Shown in pieces: positions 1 to 10,994 of a stretch of 64,000 bases of DNA. Location of the stretch: assembly GCA_037447655.1 (NCBI GenBank), contig JBBHKE010002720.1, forward strand, positions 62,001 to 126,000. The letters are read 5' to 3'. This DNA comes from Zygnema cylindricum (Eukaryota > Streptophyta > Zygnematophyceae > Zygnematales > Zygnemataceae). Position numbers and translations under genes: made by a program. Numbering within the stretch: the first letter of the stretch is position 1; each line of letters begins with the position of its first letter. The notes beneath the pieces were generated by a model, which made no database searches, was not told the DNA's origin, and saw only the letters and a list, made by a program, of their open reading frames with translations.

Positions 1-19
1 ACAACAATTCGTATAAAAT

Positions 20-480
20 GAGCATCAAAGTTGAAGTTTGGATCCGAAACTAAAACAAAAAATGTTGATAAAAAAAATAAACATAGTTAAACTTTGGATC
101 AAAACTGTAACAAAATTACTGGCAAAAAAAAAAACAAACATAGTCACAGTTTGGATGCAAAACTACAACAAGAAACTTTGGAAAAAAAAAAAACATAGTC
201 ACAAAGGGAAACAAGACCATAAGAAAAAAAAATATCCAAAAAAAATAAAATAGTCTGGCTTGGATCCAAAACAAAAATAAAAATCTTCGCCAAAAACAAC
301 CACAGTCACAATTTGGATCCAGAAATAAAACAAAACAACTTTGACAAAAAAGAAAACACACTTGCAGTTCCAACCCAAAACTGTAAGAAAAACCTTTGAC
401 AAAAGGAAAAAACACAGACAGTTCAAACCAAAACTATAACAAAAAACTTTGTCAAGAAAAAAACAGTCACAGTTTGGCAT
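20..480. repeat. A-rich degenerate tandem repeat, period about 55 bp
   Basis: The word TTTGGATC or a close variant recurs near 36, 92, 151, 258, 311 and 471. Each is followed by CAAAACT-type sequence, an A-run and CATAGTCACA. Spacing is mostly 53-59 bp. The long lysine-rich and phenylalanine-rich frames here come from this repeat and are not genes. Confidence 0.7.
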
Positions 481-579
481 AACAATGTTGCCAACTTTAA
501 AAACAAGCAATAAAAAAGTGCAAGCTTCAACGGGGCAACAAAAGACAACCTAAGTGTAATAGTCCCACTCAATACCAAA

Positions 580-894
580 TTATGCGTGATTAAGATGAAG
601 AAAAACAAAATGAGCTTTCTCAGGAACAGAAATGTTGGTTGCTTGGCGTGCAAAAAGGGGTCGATTGTCTGCAATGTCTTCAACTTGAGAAGGTTGAAGG
701 CAGTCTGAGAGACCAGAACAACCAGAGCATTTCTCTCCAACTGGTTTAGCAAATAGAGGTGGAGAATCCTGCGGCTGCAAGTGAAGATCTTGGCATACAA
801 AATGCTGTCTAGCTTCAGTTGGAGCATTTGGTGACTTGCAAATACATCTTCGGAGTGGATGCGTCTCTTGTACCTGCATCACCACAAACATCAC
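580..894 (-). other. Open frame of about 104 codons, unrecognised
   Basis: A minus-strand frame with mixed composition and several Cys and Pro residues (for example a CSGCSG motif) lies just above the A-rich repeat. It has no recognisable domain. No splice partner or upstream exon was found. It could be the last exon of a gene or chance. I do not assign a function. Confidence 0.2.
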
Positions 895-2932
895 AAACTT
901 ATGTGGAACATGACAACTAGCAAGAGTATGATGTGCTGCTTTTGTATTATGTCACATCGATGATACGGAGCATGACGGCTGGCAAGAGTATAATGTGTGG
1001 ATTTCTTTTCATGTCGCTCAGAATTTTGTATCAGAATATGGCAAATGCAATGCGTCCTAAATCAACACGATTTAAAAAAGAAAAAGAACGTACAGGTATT
1101 ATCCATGCAGGCGTTAATGAAGGTGTAATAAACTAAGAATGTTGTTCACACATGCAAGAGTTCAAAAAAATAAAACATCTTAATGTAAAAATTATACAAG
1201 ATTCCTGGTCAACTGCCTGATTAAGGAATCAAACTACCCAAGCTAAAGCCTGTACATAAACATAAAACAGAAGCCTTCATAGATATGCTATCCACTTAGA
1301 TTTCTGTTCATTATCACAATGATCCGCACTAGACTGTGTGTGTGCTTGAGCAGCAATTAAATGCGGAATTAGAATGTATAATACCAATTCGTGAGATGTG
1401 GCAGATTATAGTCCACTCTCATACGTACTGTCATTAACACTATTTTATGATTTTTAACCAGAAAAAGTCACTACTGAATTAGTGTTGTAAACACAAATAG
1501 TGATGGGCAGTGTAGTTACATGCATAGTTCAAATGCGTGAAAACACTTGGCAAATTTATATGAGGTCACCCCATACATACGTGTATTATACCGTAAATCA
1601 CGCATATACGATGAGGTGACCACATACAGTGTTTCCAGTTGTTTCGCACATTTGATGGTTACAAGATTTGGTTTTACAGCAATAGATGTTCATAATGCCG
1701 ATAAAATTTAAAGTGTACCTCGGGAAAGATTGCTGCAGAGCTACAGCGCCCAAATAGAGGGCCGCCTTCAGATGAAGGTCGTCCAAATAAGACACGACTG
1801 TCAAACCGAGGCCCCGAATGTCCGATGGAGCCGTTTACAGCATGGCAATGCTGGAGAAGAAAGGCAACAAAGTAGTAAGCAAGAAAAAAAACATCGATTC
1901 TATTCTATACACCATCGCAATGCTGGAGAAGAATAAGAAAGGAAAAATCATCAATTATACTCTATTCTGGACATGATATATTTAAAAGTGGGATTCTAAT
2001 TTCATGAATGATTGATTTGTTAGTTGTGCTTCTATTTCAAATGCTACTCTTTCGTGTGAACAACAGAAAATGAAATAAGCATGAAAAAACCACATAGACA
2101 GGAATGGAAGTTTGAGGAATTTCACATATCTAATGCTCTGAAGATTTTTGGGAATACAGATTTGCTACCACTAGGAAAAAAGACAACTGCAAGGAAGCTA
2201 TTTTTTAGAGTTATCAGGTATACAGATTCGCAGAAACCAGACAATAGCGCGGAAGGAAAACGGGGAAAAAAGAAGTAAACTGTACACCAACAATATACAT
2301 CGCAAAAAAGGTTAAAAAATCTGAAAAGACTCGTTCCATTTGAATTGTTGAATTGCTACTCAAAACCAACGCCAAAACAACCAGGGAAAGCCAGCTTTTT
2401 TAATAAAGCTCAAATCGACAGCGATAAATGTGAAAAATGTAAATTTTCTTCTGTTTGCCTGAAAGAGAGATACGTACTTCCAGCTCAAAAGGAGACGTAA
2501 ACGCCTGACTCGACGAATCGTTTAAATGCGAAGAAATAATAGCGCATCTTTTGACAATTCTACGAGCTGAATCCATGGAGGACAAAATTCACCAGCTCCA
2601 AACCCCTTCAAGGATTCACATATGAAGAGGATAAGGAGGGAAAGAGTGCAACAAGCTCCCAAAAGTTTCGAAAAGAAGACCAAAGAAAGAAGATATGAAG
2701 AAAAAAGCAAAAAATATATTTTTGCTTCAGACAAAACGTGTGCGAGCATAAGCCACAAGCACGGAGGGAGAATTGGAGAAGATGCAAAGCCGTACATCTA
2801 GGGAATGTAGAACGTACGGGGGAACAATAGGTGCCCATCCAACGTTGTTAAATTTACAAAGGTGGCAGCAGCTCTAGCGTGACATCTGGAGAGTTTGTGT
2901 ATTTCAACGGTCCAGACTTTAGATTGTTGTCA
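895..2932. other. No recognised gene
   Basis: Mostly AT-rich sequence. A less AT-biased patch at about 1725-1870 could be an exon, but I recognise no protein in it. A 16-bp direct repeat, GCAATGCTGGAGAAGA, occurs at 1845-1860 and 1917-1932. No RNA gene was seen. Confidence 0.5.
1345..1530 (+). repeat. Dispersed repeat, copy 1
   Basis: This stretch is clearly related to 5073-5270 inside the third ATG3 intron. Both share the order AATGCGGAATT, then a GAGATGTGGC-like word, AGTCCACTC, TTTTGTGATTT or TTTTATGATTT, and GATGG near the end. The two copies are diverged, so this is an old interspersed repeat of unknown class. No terminal repeats were found. Confidence 0.6.
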
Positions 2933-2940
2933 CTTTTAAG

Positions 2941-3216
2941 CATAGTTCAAAAGTAGGCGTTTTTATGGTAGGCCTTTGGTCGGCGCCTTTATCGTAAGTT
3001 GTGTTATGGGCTTTTCATGTGATCTTCTTAGATCGCTACTTTGATCATCGACCGTCCGATCGTCTGAATCTGACGGTATATTCAAATTTTTTTGGTCCGA
3101 GTGTTTTAATTGGTCCGAATAGGTCCGAATACAATATGGGTCTTAAGGTCATATTGTATGTTTTGCATACAATAGGCATATTGTATGGGCCTACTTTCAC
3201 CTACTTTTGAACTATG
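2941..3216. mobile_element. hAT-type MITE, 276 bp
   Basis: The terminal inverted repeat CATAGTTCAAAAGTAGG is perfect over 17 bp (2941-2957 and 3200-3216). The flanks carry an 8-bp direct duplication, CTTTTAAG, at 2933-2940 and 3217-3224. An 8-bp duplication with CA...TG ends is the usual signature of hAT elements. There is no coding capacity, so it is non-autonomous. The interior has several TTGGTCCGA-like words and copies of ATACAATA, possible transposase sites. Confidence 0.85.
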
Positions 3217-3224
3217 CTTTTAAG

Positions 3225-3537
3225 GTACAAATTCGTAACTTTGTAATGTGCTGCAAAATACTAAATGAGCAAAAAGCCCAAAAGTCCAATTCAAAAGCTT
3301 ATGTGGCACAAGCAGAGTACACAAGCTGGATGAAAGTTACCAGTATCAAAATGGCACGCCTTCAAGTTATAGCAGATAATGTACGGCAAAGCAGCTGTCG
3401 AGCTACGGGTGTGTGCGCAGCACTCCGTAACCACAGGGCCCGACGACAAAGTATTTAAACATAAATGACGTACATGAGAAGTCTTAAGTTAAGCTACAGT
3501 AATATAATGAAGCCATGAAGGCTTTCCACTGTAATAA
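3225..3537. other. No recognised gene
   Basis: A short intergenic stretch between the MITE and the possible S8-like fragment. A plus-strand frame at 3207-3458 shows no family resemblance and is probably chance. Confidence 0.4.
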
Positions 3538-3762
3538 CTAATAACGATAATCCTTGCAGCAGACGTTTCGTCCAGGCCGACTGTACCTTTTTATTCCGTA
3601 CACGATTTTCCGGGATTCTGGGAAACAAAGTGCAGCTGCTCCAACTCTTCCTTTGGCTCCACAATTTTGTAGGAAAGCTTTCGGTTTGCCCTTGTATCTG
3701 ATTTCTCTCTGTCGTCGCAATACATTCCTTATTGGTTGTAACGTCTTATTATTGAAAAACAC
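3538..3762 (-). pseudogene. Possible bacterial-type ribosomal protein S8 (uS8) fragment
   Basis: The minus-strand frame contains RKIVYGIKRYSRPGRNV, which resembles the core of bacterial and organellar S8 (a basic stretch, then G-[IL]-K-R-x-S-[RK]-P-G-x-x-V). The part upstream of this motif does not match S8, and the frame stops about ten residues after it, before the conserved glycine-rich C-terminal region. It may be one exon of a nuclear gene for an organellar S8, or a broken copy. It is transcribed away from ATG3, so the two would share the roughly 230-bp gap. The match rests on a short motif only. Confidence 0.3.
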
Positions 3763-3777
3763 ATATTCTTGGTTTTT

Positions 3778-3983
3778 TACTACAAACCATTCCTCATTCG
3801 TTTAACAAGCTATTACTATAAATCCATATTTTCCTCATTTGTTGTATTTGTTTGTTACTACATATCATTGCTCACTTATTGTAACAGGTTATCACTATAA
3901 ATCTCACATTTTCCCCTTTCGTTGTTTCGACTTATCACTACAAATCACATATATTCCTCATTTTCTATAACAAGTTATTCCTT
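3778..3983. repeat. Degenerate tandem repeat upstream of ATG3
   Basis: Five units start with ACTAC or ACTAT near 3778, 3814, 3857, 3894 and 3938, each continuing AAATC...TCCTCAT...AACAAGTTATC with variation. The period is 36-44 bp. The array ends about 12 bp before the ATG3 start codon, so it lies in the promoter or 5' UTR of that gene. Confidence 0.65.
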
Positions 3984-3994
3984 ACAATACAGTC

Positions 3995-6900
3995 ATGGAA
4001 GACGTTAAGCATCGTTTGCACGAAGCTTTCAAAAGCACAGTGGAGTTTGTGACGCCTGCTCGCAGCGTGACAGGGTTTAGAGAGAAGGGAGTGCTGACAC
4101 CGGATGAATTTGTGCTTGCCGGAGACAATCTGGTGGAGAAATGTCCTACCTGGGCATGGTCAGTGGACCTCACTATGCTTTTGTGCACCAATTATCATGC
4201 CTTCAGCTTTGCAGAATATAATATTTTGTGCATACCTCAATATTTTTTTTTTTCATGGCAGGGAGGGTGGTGATCCAGGACGCAGGAAGTCTTACCTTCC
4301 TTCAGACAAGCAGTATATCATAACTCGGAATGGTAAGTTAAAAAATTTCGTTTAGTAGTGTTCATTTTCGAAAGGGTCTGCCGTTCAGTGTTGAAAATTG
4401 GCTAGTGTACTGTAAAAATATCTTCCAGAAACAGACTCTTATTCTGTATTTTCAGCACGACAACTGCATTCTGTGTAGTCCACTGTCTGTATATATATTT
4501 TGTTTGTAATGTTCATAGTTTTACCCATGAACCTTTTACAGCACGCTACCCTTGCCCTTGTTTCCGAGGTTTTGTCAGAATGGCGTAATTGCAGAGTCAA
4601 AGATAAGTCACCTACTTCTTAGGCTGCTTATTAGAGTCAAATATATGGCACTGACGGCTTAAACTGTTTGTTAGAGTCAACTGTAAGGCACTTACTACTT
4701 AGACTGCTTATCATAGTCAAATGTAAGATGCCTCCTGCTTATTAGAGTCTATTACAAAACACTTACCGCTTAGGATTTTTATTGTAGTCAAAGAGAAGAT
4801 ATGTACTGCTTAGACTGCTTATTAGAGTGAAAGGTAAGATAGAGCAAGATCTGGCATCTGCAGCAGGATGCCTATGGAAGCACAGGGGGGCAGTGCCGTG
4901 CCTGCGCAGGGCTGGAGCTCTAGGGGAAGCGTACAATGGTGACGGAGAAATTCTGGTTGACTCCGAGGCAGATGGAGGCTGGCTGGCAACTCACGGCGTT
5001 GACATCGGTAGGCATTTGATCACCAAGCACCTGCAAAACCCTTTCTCTGTTTTCCTCACCAATAAACTGTCCATCGCTGCTATTAGTGTAAATGCGGAAT
5101 TTGAATGTTTAATGCTAATTTAGTGAAGGGAGATGTGGCGGGCTTCTAGTCCACTCCTTTCAACAGTCTTGTTAACAAAACAATATTTTGTGATTTCTGG
5201 TTAATAAGGGTCGCAACTGAGTAAGTGTTATAAACGCTTATAGGGATGGAACAGTTGTAGCTATGTTTTTTAAGCTGCTTTTGGCTCAGGATTAACTGCA
5301 AAGGCACATGCACGACTTTTTATGCAGATCCACATTCACGCGAAGATGATGTCCCATCAATGGATGCATCAGATGTAATTCAAGTGGGGGAGATTGATGA
5401 CAATGATCGGGATGTTCCTGACATGGAGGCTTTTGAAGATGAGGCTGAGACAGACGTGGTGAGTAGCTTGTAGTTAAACCGTAACCTTGGGGAAGATGGA
5501 TGGGATATTTTCAAGCTCTAGAAGTGGAAAGTTTAAGGACAGCTAAGCTGTTAATGGTTCTGTGGCAAAGCATTTAGGTACAGGTGTAACATATATTGCT
5601 AATAATCTATCACGAAGGCAAAGAACCAGTCTTCACTGTGCAAAAACCAGTTAAGTAGATTGACTTTTCAGCCATATCTTGGATTATTTTTCGGCTCCAT
5701 ATAATGGTTTTATGAACTCTGTTTATTTAGTTTGTCAAGATTATGTGCTGGGCATTATATCTCATATGCAGGTTAAAATCAATCCCTTTTTGTCTACTTT
5801 GTTTCTTTCTTGTCCTTGACAAACATGGTTAGTTCCCATCGGAATTTTTTCATGTTTTTTTTTTTTTCTGTTGAAAGCGATGAGGTTTTAGCTCCCAAAT
5901 TGTAACTGCACAAGCTAATTTCTCACCATTTTCTTTGTATAGACTTTCTCGTTTTCCAGAGTCTTACTTTTTTGTGTTAGACGTGAATCACAAAGCTCTT
6001 AGCTTTGTTTTACATTTATAACCAAGATTAATGGCGATACATTTGGCACCTGGATGGTAGGCTACCCTTCATAGCACATACCTTGTTGCTCGAGAGCCAG
6101 ATGACGACAACATCCTTCGGACACGGACATACGACCTTACAATAACGTGAGCGATTATTATGGCAAATAAATGCACACTGATAGTTGCTGCTTGTGGTGT
6201 TTGTATGTCATGAGGGTATTGGAAAGATGCTAGAGTTATGGAAGGACAAGCAAGAGCCTAGAGCTTACTTCATGTTATATTCGCTGGGGTGATTGATGCA
6301 GATATGACAAGTACTATCAGACACCTCGTGTGTGGCTTTTTGGTTATGACGAGGTATGCCAGCTTTGGTAAACTTGTTGGGCAGCTTTCGCTGGCCGTTC
6401 TGAGTATTGGCAGCTGCTTTGTTTCACCCTTGAACTATTGAGTATTAACAAGCTTATTCTTACTGTAGTAGAGTAAATGGCGGGGTTTTTGAGCAGTTTC
6501 GACAACCACTAGCAGCAGAGCAGGTCTTTGAAGATGTGAGTCAGGACCATGCAAAGAAAACGGTAAGAGACTTTAACATTTTCGTAAAATTACGATTCTA
6601 TGTTCTGGACCGAAAACATAGGCTTGGTAGAAATTGATTGCATCCAATTAAAATTGCTTGCTGATCTGAGCTTTCAGTTGTAGCCAATTGCTTCTACCGA
6701 TGTAGTCCTTGTGATGGTTCTTTTGATGATTGGGTTCCGTTTAAGTAATCTTTTCAAGTGTTGTTCTTAAAAGCAAGTGCTTGCAAAAAAATTAAGGCTT
6801 TTGAGTTCACAGGAGAAATAGAACTCACTGTAACAAAACTTGTCCCACAAAAATAACTCTTTATTGTAAGAACGAAGCAGTTTTTCAATTAGTTACAAAA

Positions 6901-7857
6901 CATTATTTTTATTTATTACTAAATAAAATCAATTTACCTAGAAGTGTTGGCCAATGAATCCTCCTGTCAATAGTCTGCCAGCTATACCTGCTGTTTGTCA
7001 TGGTGGCTTTTGAATGCATAATCTTGTCAGTTGGGATACGGACTGGCTCCATATCATCCATTCCCAAAAATTTCAACAGGGTAGCAAGCAGGACCCTAAG
7101 TTTATGTTTTCTCCCTTATGGTGGTACGTGTGCAAGAATTGTGTGCCATTTGGTAAATCCTTTCTTTCAGTGTGGTTCCCTTTCTTTCTCGAGGTGTATT
7201 GCGAATGTTTTATCTGTTTCCTTTTTGTTTTGAAACTTTTTTCTGGGCTTATAGTTACTCAATTGTGTTCTTTATTTGAGATTTTTGTAGGAAACATTTT
7301 TTGGTGTTGCCTTGGCATATACGTTATTCTAGTGTAACTTTTGGGTTCCACCCTGCCCTGTCTCCCATTGCTGGTATCCCTTACTTTCTTAAGTTATGGC
7401 ATTTTTCAATGTCGAACAATACTGTATCCTGAAGGCAGAGGCAGAGGCCCTTGCTCTTCTTTGGCTTTATCTATCTCTGAGGAAAAATGTTTTGTTTCTT
7501 ATGTAGGTAACAATTGATGACCACCCACATCTCTCGGGGAAGTTCGCCTCTGTCCATCCATGTCGACATTCTTTTGTGATGAAGAAAATTTTTGGGGAGT
7601 TGGCTGCAAGAGGCGGAGAACCACGAGTTGACCAGTTGAGTTATTTGCTCCACTTGTTTTCCTCCTCCACTAGTCCTTATGCTGTCTTAACCAGCCTGTT
7701 TACTCTCACCTTTTGCATCTATGTAACATGTAGTCAGTTACTTTTTGCTGGTTGCAGGTACCTGTTCATTTTTCTAAAGTTTATAGCGTCTATTGTGCCT
7801 ACCATCGAGTACGACTATACGATGGAGTTTGCCCTTGGTCCTGGTCGACATTTATAA
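3995..7857 (+). CDS. ATG3: Autophagy-related protein 3, E2-like ATG8 conjugating enzyme
   Basis: ATG3 takes ATG8 from ATG7 and transfers it to phosphatidylethanolamine on autophagic membranes. Nine exons join in frame: 3995-4158, 4262-4332, 4894-5007, 5328-5458, 6061-6146, 6302-6353, 6494-6562, 7507-7634 and 7758-7857, giving 304 residues, close to the family length of about 310. All introns have GT..AG ends. Visible family motifs are the N-terminal helix with EAFKSTVEFVTPAR, GVLTPDEFVLAGDNLV, CPTW, VPCLRRA, the acidic flexible loop in exon 4, YDKYYQTPRVWLFGYDE, the catalytic cysteine in SVHPCRH (exon 8), and FLKF followed by PTIEYDY near the end. The start was chosen because it opens directly into the conserved helix. 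The acceptor of exon 7 was placed before QFRQPL to keep the frame. Intron 6 (about 940 bp) is the longest. Exon-edge placement is inferred; the identity is secure. Confidence 0.93.
4592..4843. repeat. Degenerate tandem repeat in ATG3 intron 2
   Basis: The word TTAGAGTCAA or a variant recurs near 4631, 4671, 4712, 4742, 4783 and 4832. Each is followed by a GTAAG- or CACTTAC-like stretch and CTTAGACTGCTTA. The period varies between about 30 and 49 bp. Its style is like the arrays at 20-480 and 3778-3983, but the sequence is unrelated. Confidence 0.6.
5073..5270 (+). repeat. Dispersed repeat, copy 2 (ATG3 intron 3)
   Basis: This is the second copy of the repeat at 1345-1530, lying wholly inside the intron between ATG3 exons 3 and 4. 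Confidence 0.6.
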
Positions 7858-8010
7858 CATTTTCTGTTATGGGACTACCATACAGGAATTCTTCATTCCT
7901 TGATAGAGATAGTAGTAAACCTCCGTCCAGAAAAATAAACCTTATCGTTGTACAGAAAAGGGGAATCAGCCGAACAGAGGGAGGTGTGTTGCAACTAGTA
8001 GATGCTTCAG

Positions 8011-8056
8011 CTAACCTCTTTAGGATCCACGTTCTAACCTCTTTAGGATCCACGTT
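8011..8056. repeat. Perfect 23-bp tandem duplication
   Basis: Two identical 23-bp units abut at 8011-8033 and 8034-8056, each containing TTTAGGATCCACG. The perfect identity suggests a recent slippage or template-switch event. Confidence 0.9.
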
Positions 8057-10373
8057 CCTTTATATCTTTTCATTTTCCTCCATTTTTAGTTTTGTGAGCT
8101 AGGGCACCCTCTCTAGGAATCTGTTATCTTTTATTTGGAAAAGGATTAAAATAAGGATTGAAATCTTTGCCCCAGCTAGAGGATGTTATGAAATCCTAAA
8201 AAAACGACTATAGACCTGGTGTAACGAGCCCAAATGCTACAAATACTCTGTCGAAGACGAGGTAGAATCGATTGTTGAAATGTGGGTTTTCGGGTATAAT
8301 GAAACGATGGTGGTAATTAGTGTCTGCATAGCATTTAGAGCACAGTAATCAGTATTTCTTTAGTTGGTTCTTTTTTTTATTTGAGGCTGGGTTTATACTC
8401 GGGTTTGATCTGTCTTCTAGTGATTATGTAGATAATTGTTTTACAGCATTAAGGTTTGGCATCGTGTTATTTTAACTTTTGAGTTTTTGTTTGTTGATGA
8501 TTGGCATGAAAATATTTTGCAAGCAAATCAGCTTGGGAATTCTCTGGTTCCTTTTTTCAAGTTTCGACGGGTATTCTTTATGTCACCCTTGTCATGTGTC
8601 CTTTATGACAATGTTATAGTCCATATAAATGGATTTTGAGGGTGTCTAATTTTGGATGAAAAGGATGTCTGGTGTTTACTCTTCTAGAAAAGGTGTGAGA
8701 AGCCTAAAAGTTGTGCAGTAAAGTTTCTTCTATTGATGAACAATTTCACATGAGCAAATTCCAACACATCAAAGGTGATACTTTTTTTTTGTCACAATGT
8801 TTTGTCCTCTTTGCTGCAATTTTCCATTGTTCCCTCCCTCTCTCCTTCCCCTCTCTTTCTCTCTCCCTTGGTTAACTGACTCGGTTTGACTCGGTTATCC
8901 CTCGCGGCGATCGCCAGAAACCTACCGTTATCTTCCGCGATTGTTGTCAGACTGATCGTGACAACGTTCATTCCAATACTTGGTAGGCAAATGCTTTCAT
9001 GGTGATGATATGTTTCTGCACATTTCTGCATGGAAATTTCTGCTCGAAGGTGATTCAATTATGCTTTGCACATAAAATGAATCAATAATCAACCATTGTT
9101 GACCTGTGACCTGGGATGAGAAGAGACCTGTCTTCCGCCTAGGAAGATAAAATGCGTTCTTGGACCCAGATGACTTGTAAAATCCCACATTTCTAAAGTT
9201 TATTGCTTTGCATACGAGTTAGACTTGGGAACACCCAAAGATATTCAGTTTCTTTTGGAGTATGAAATTTCACATGTTCAATCCGGTTATGACAGTGTTG
9301 TTCTATATTCGTGTATATGTTTTGAAAGGCATAAAATGAGAAGGCATCCCGGCTTTAAGTTTTGACAGTATTAAACAAATCAACAGTTTCTTTTATAATT
9401 TGGAACAAATGATTTCGGATTTTTATCGGATTTGAACCATTTATCATTGTTAGGTTTAACTACTGAACACAATACTAAAGGAACATTAAATAACCCGTCA
9501 TTAAGAAAGACGAAGTACAGCTTTATTAAGAAAGATTTGATTTCAAAGGAAAAAAAATGCAAAAACGAAATTGAAAAACAAAATGCGACTTGAAGCAAAA
9601 TAAAAGGAAAGACGGCGCAAAAGAAACTAACACACAACAAAGGCAAGCCGACAAAAGACATCGAAAGGGACAACAAGTACAAACACAACAATAATACAGC
9701 CTACCCAAAACAAGAGAACTCGAAAAAACCAATACATAGCTAGGAAAACACTAAAGGAAAGCCCTCAAATCTCCGAGGCTCGGCGGAAAATGCTGAGTCA
9801 ATTATGGCAAACGTTGACTATCCATATCTGCAATAGCCAATAAGGGTTAAAACCTACAAAGTTAAAAAAAAAAGGATAGAACCTTCCACTCATTGTTTAG
9901 CCACGGATCAGCGCTGACCACACGAAGTACCCAACAATACTTGCATTAAACTTGTTTTTTGTTTATTTATTTTGTTTTAATGTTTTTATTCTTTTGCTTT
10001 TTGCTGACGTTTTACAATGATTGTTTCATATCCAGCAAATACACCATTACACTGCTTATTGTTATTAGGGCAGAGAAATTACTAGTGTGGTGTTTACATG
10101 TGTTGTTTAACTTTAATTCAGTTCCGAATGACTGAATGAAACTATAAAACTTTATTAAAAAGTGCGATTGTAAACCATCTGAGTCCATGGGAAACAAAAA
10201 GGGGCAACAATTCCAAAACTGAAAAACTGAAAAACTACATGTGGAGGGAAGCAAGCAAAAAGGATAAGCAAGGACAAAGTAAGGAAAGAAGTCGAGTAAA
10301 TCTTGAGGTCTTTAAAAGGACGTCGACCACAAGTATGAAGGAACTCATCCAAAGCAGGGAGAAAGAGGGAGGG

Positions 10374-10452
10374 GGAGCAAGGAGGGAGAGGGAGGGAGGG
10401 GGAGGGAGGGGAGAGAGGGAGAGGGGGAGAGAGCAAGGAGAGAGAAGGAGGG
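10374..10452. repeat. GGGAG-rich purine tract
   Basis: A plus-strand run of GGGAGG and GAGAGGGAG about 80 bp long, about 540 bp past the HIR stop codon. It produces long biased frames on both strands that are not genes. Confidence 0.8.
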
Positions 10453-10994
10453 GCTCCAAAACAACCAAATATCTTGACCGCCATGGGAATAAAATCATCA
10501 ATATAATTGAGTTTTTGAGCGTTCTAAAAATAATAAAAAAAAAAGCCCCGTGTGGGATGGTAAACCATTCGATACACGGAAACAAATAATAATTAAGAAA
10601 ATAAAACATTATAGTTTCAAGAGGAAAAAAATTATTGCAAAACTTGAACAAAGGGGAAAAAAAAAACTCGAGAACTTAGATTTATTTTTACAAAATACAT
10701 CGAAAAAACCCACCCACTTTACTTTCTAAAGAAAATCAAAACCATCAAAAACCACTATATAGTACACCCAAAAGAAAAAAGTTTTCTGCCTCCCTCGAAA
10801 AGTATACACAAACCTATTCTCAATTCATACAAACAAGAATTAGTGTGAAATGCCCCCCATATCACGTCCACATCGGAGCTTCCCAGTAATCCTTTAATTT
10901 CCAATTTTCAACTTTTTTTTTCCTTTTCAATATAAAAACTAGAGAAAGAGTACTCCACTCATTCTCCTCTTCTCACGTTAACGGAAATCATTAA

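Larger units (their letters stand above)
7858..10994. other. Intergenic region between ATG3 and HIR, no gene seen
   Basis: The region holds the 3' ends of two convergent genes. It contains the 23-bp duplication at 8011-8056, a pyrimidine tract near 8820-8875 and a purine tract at 10374-10452. Open frames on both strands are short or strongly biased in composition. Nothing resembles a known protein or RNA. Confidence 0.5.

Noticed and set aside
3778-3983. CRISPR-like spacing of repeats
   Set aside because: The units are degenerate and contiguous with no distinct spacers, and the locus is a plant nuclear promoter.
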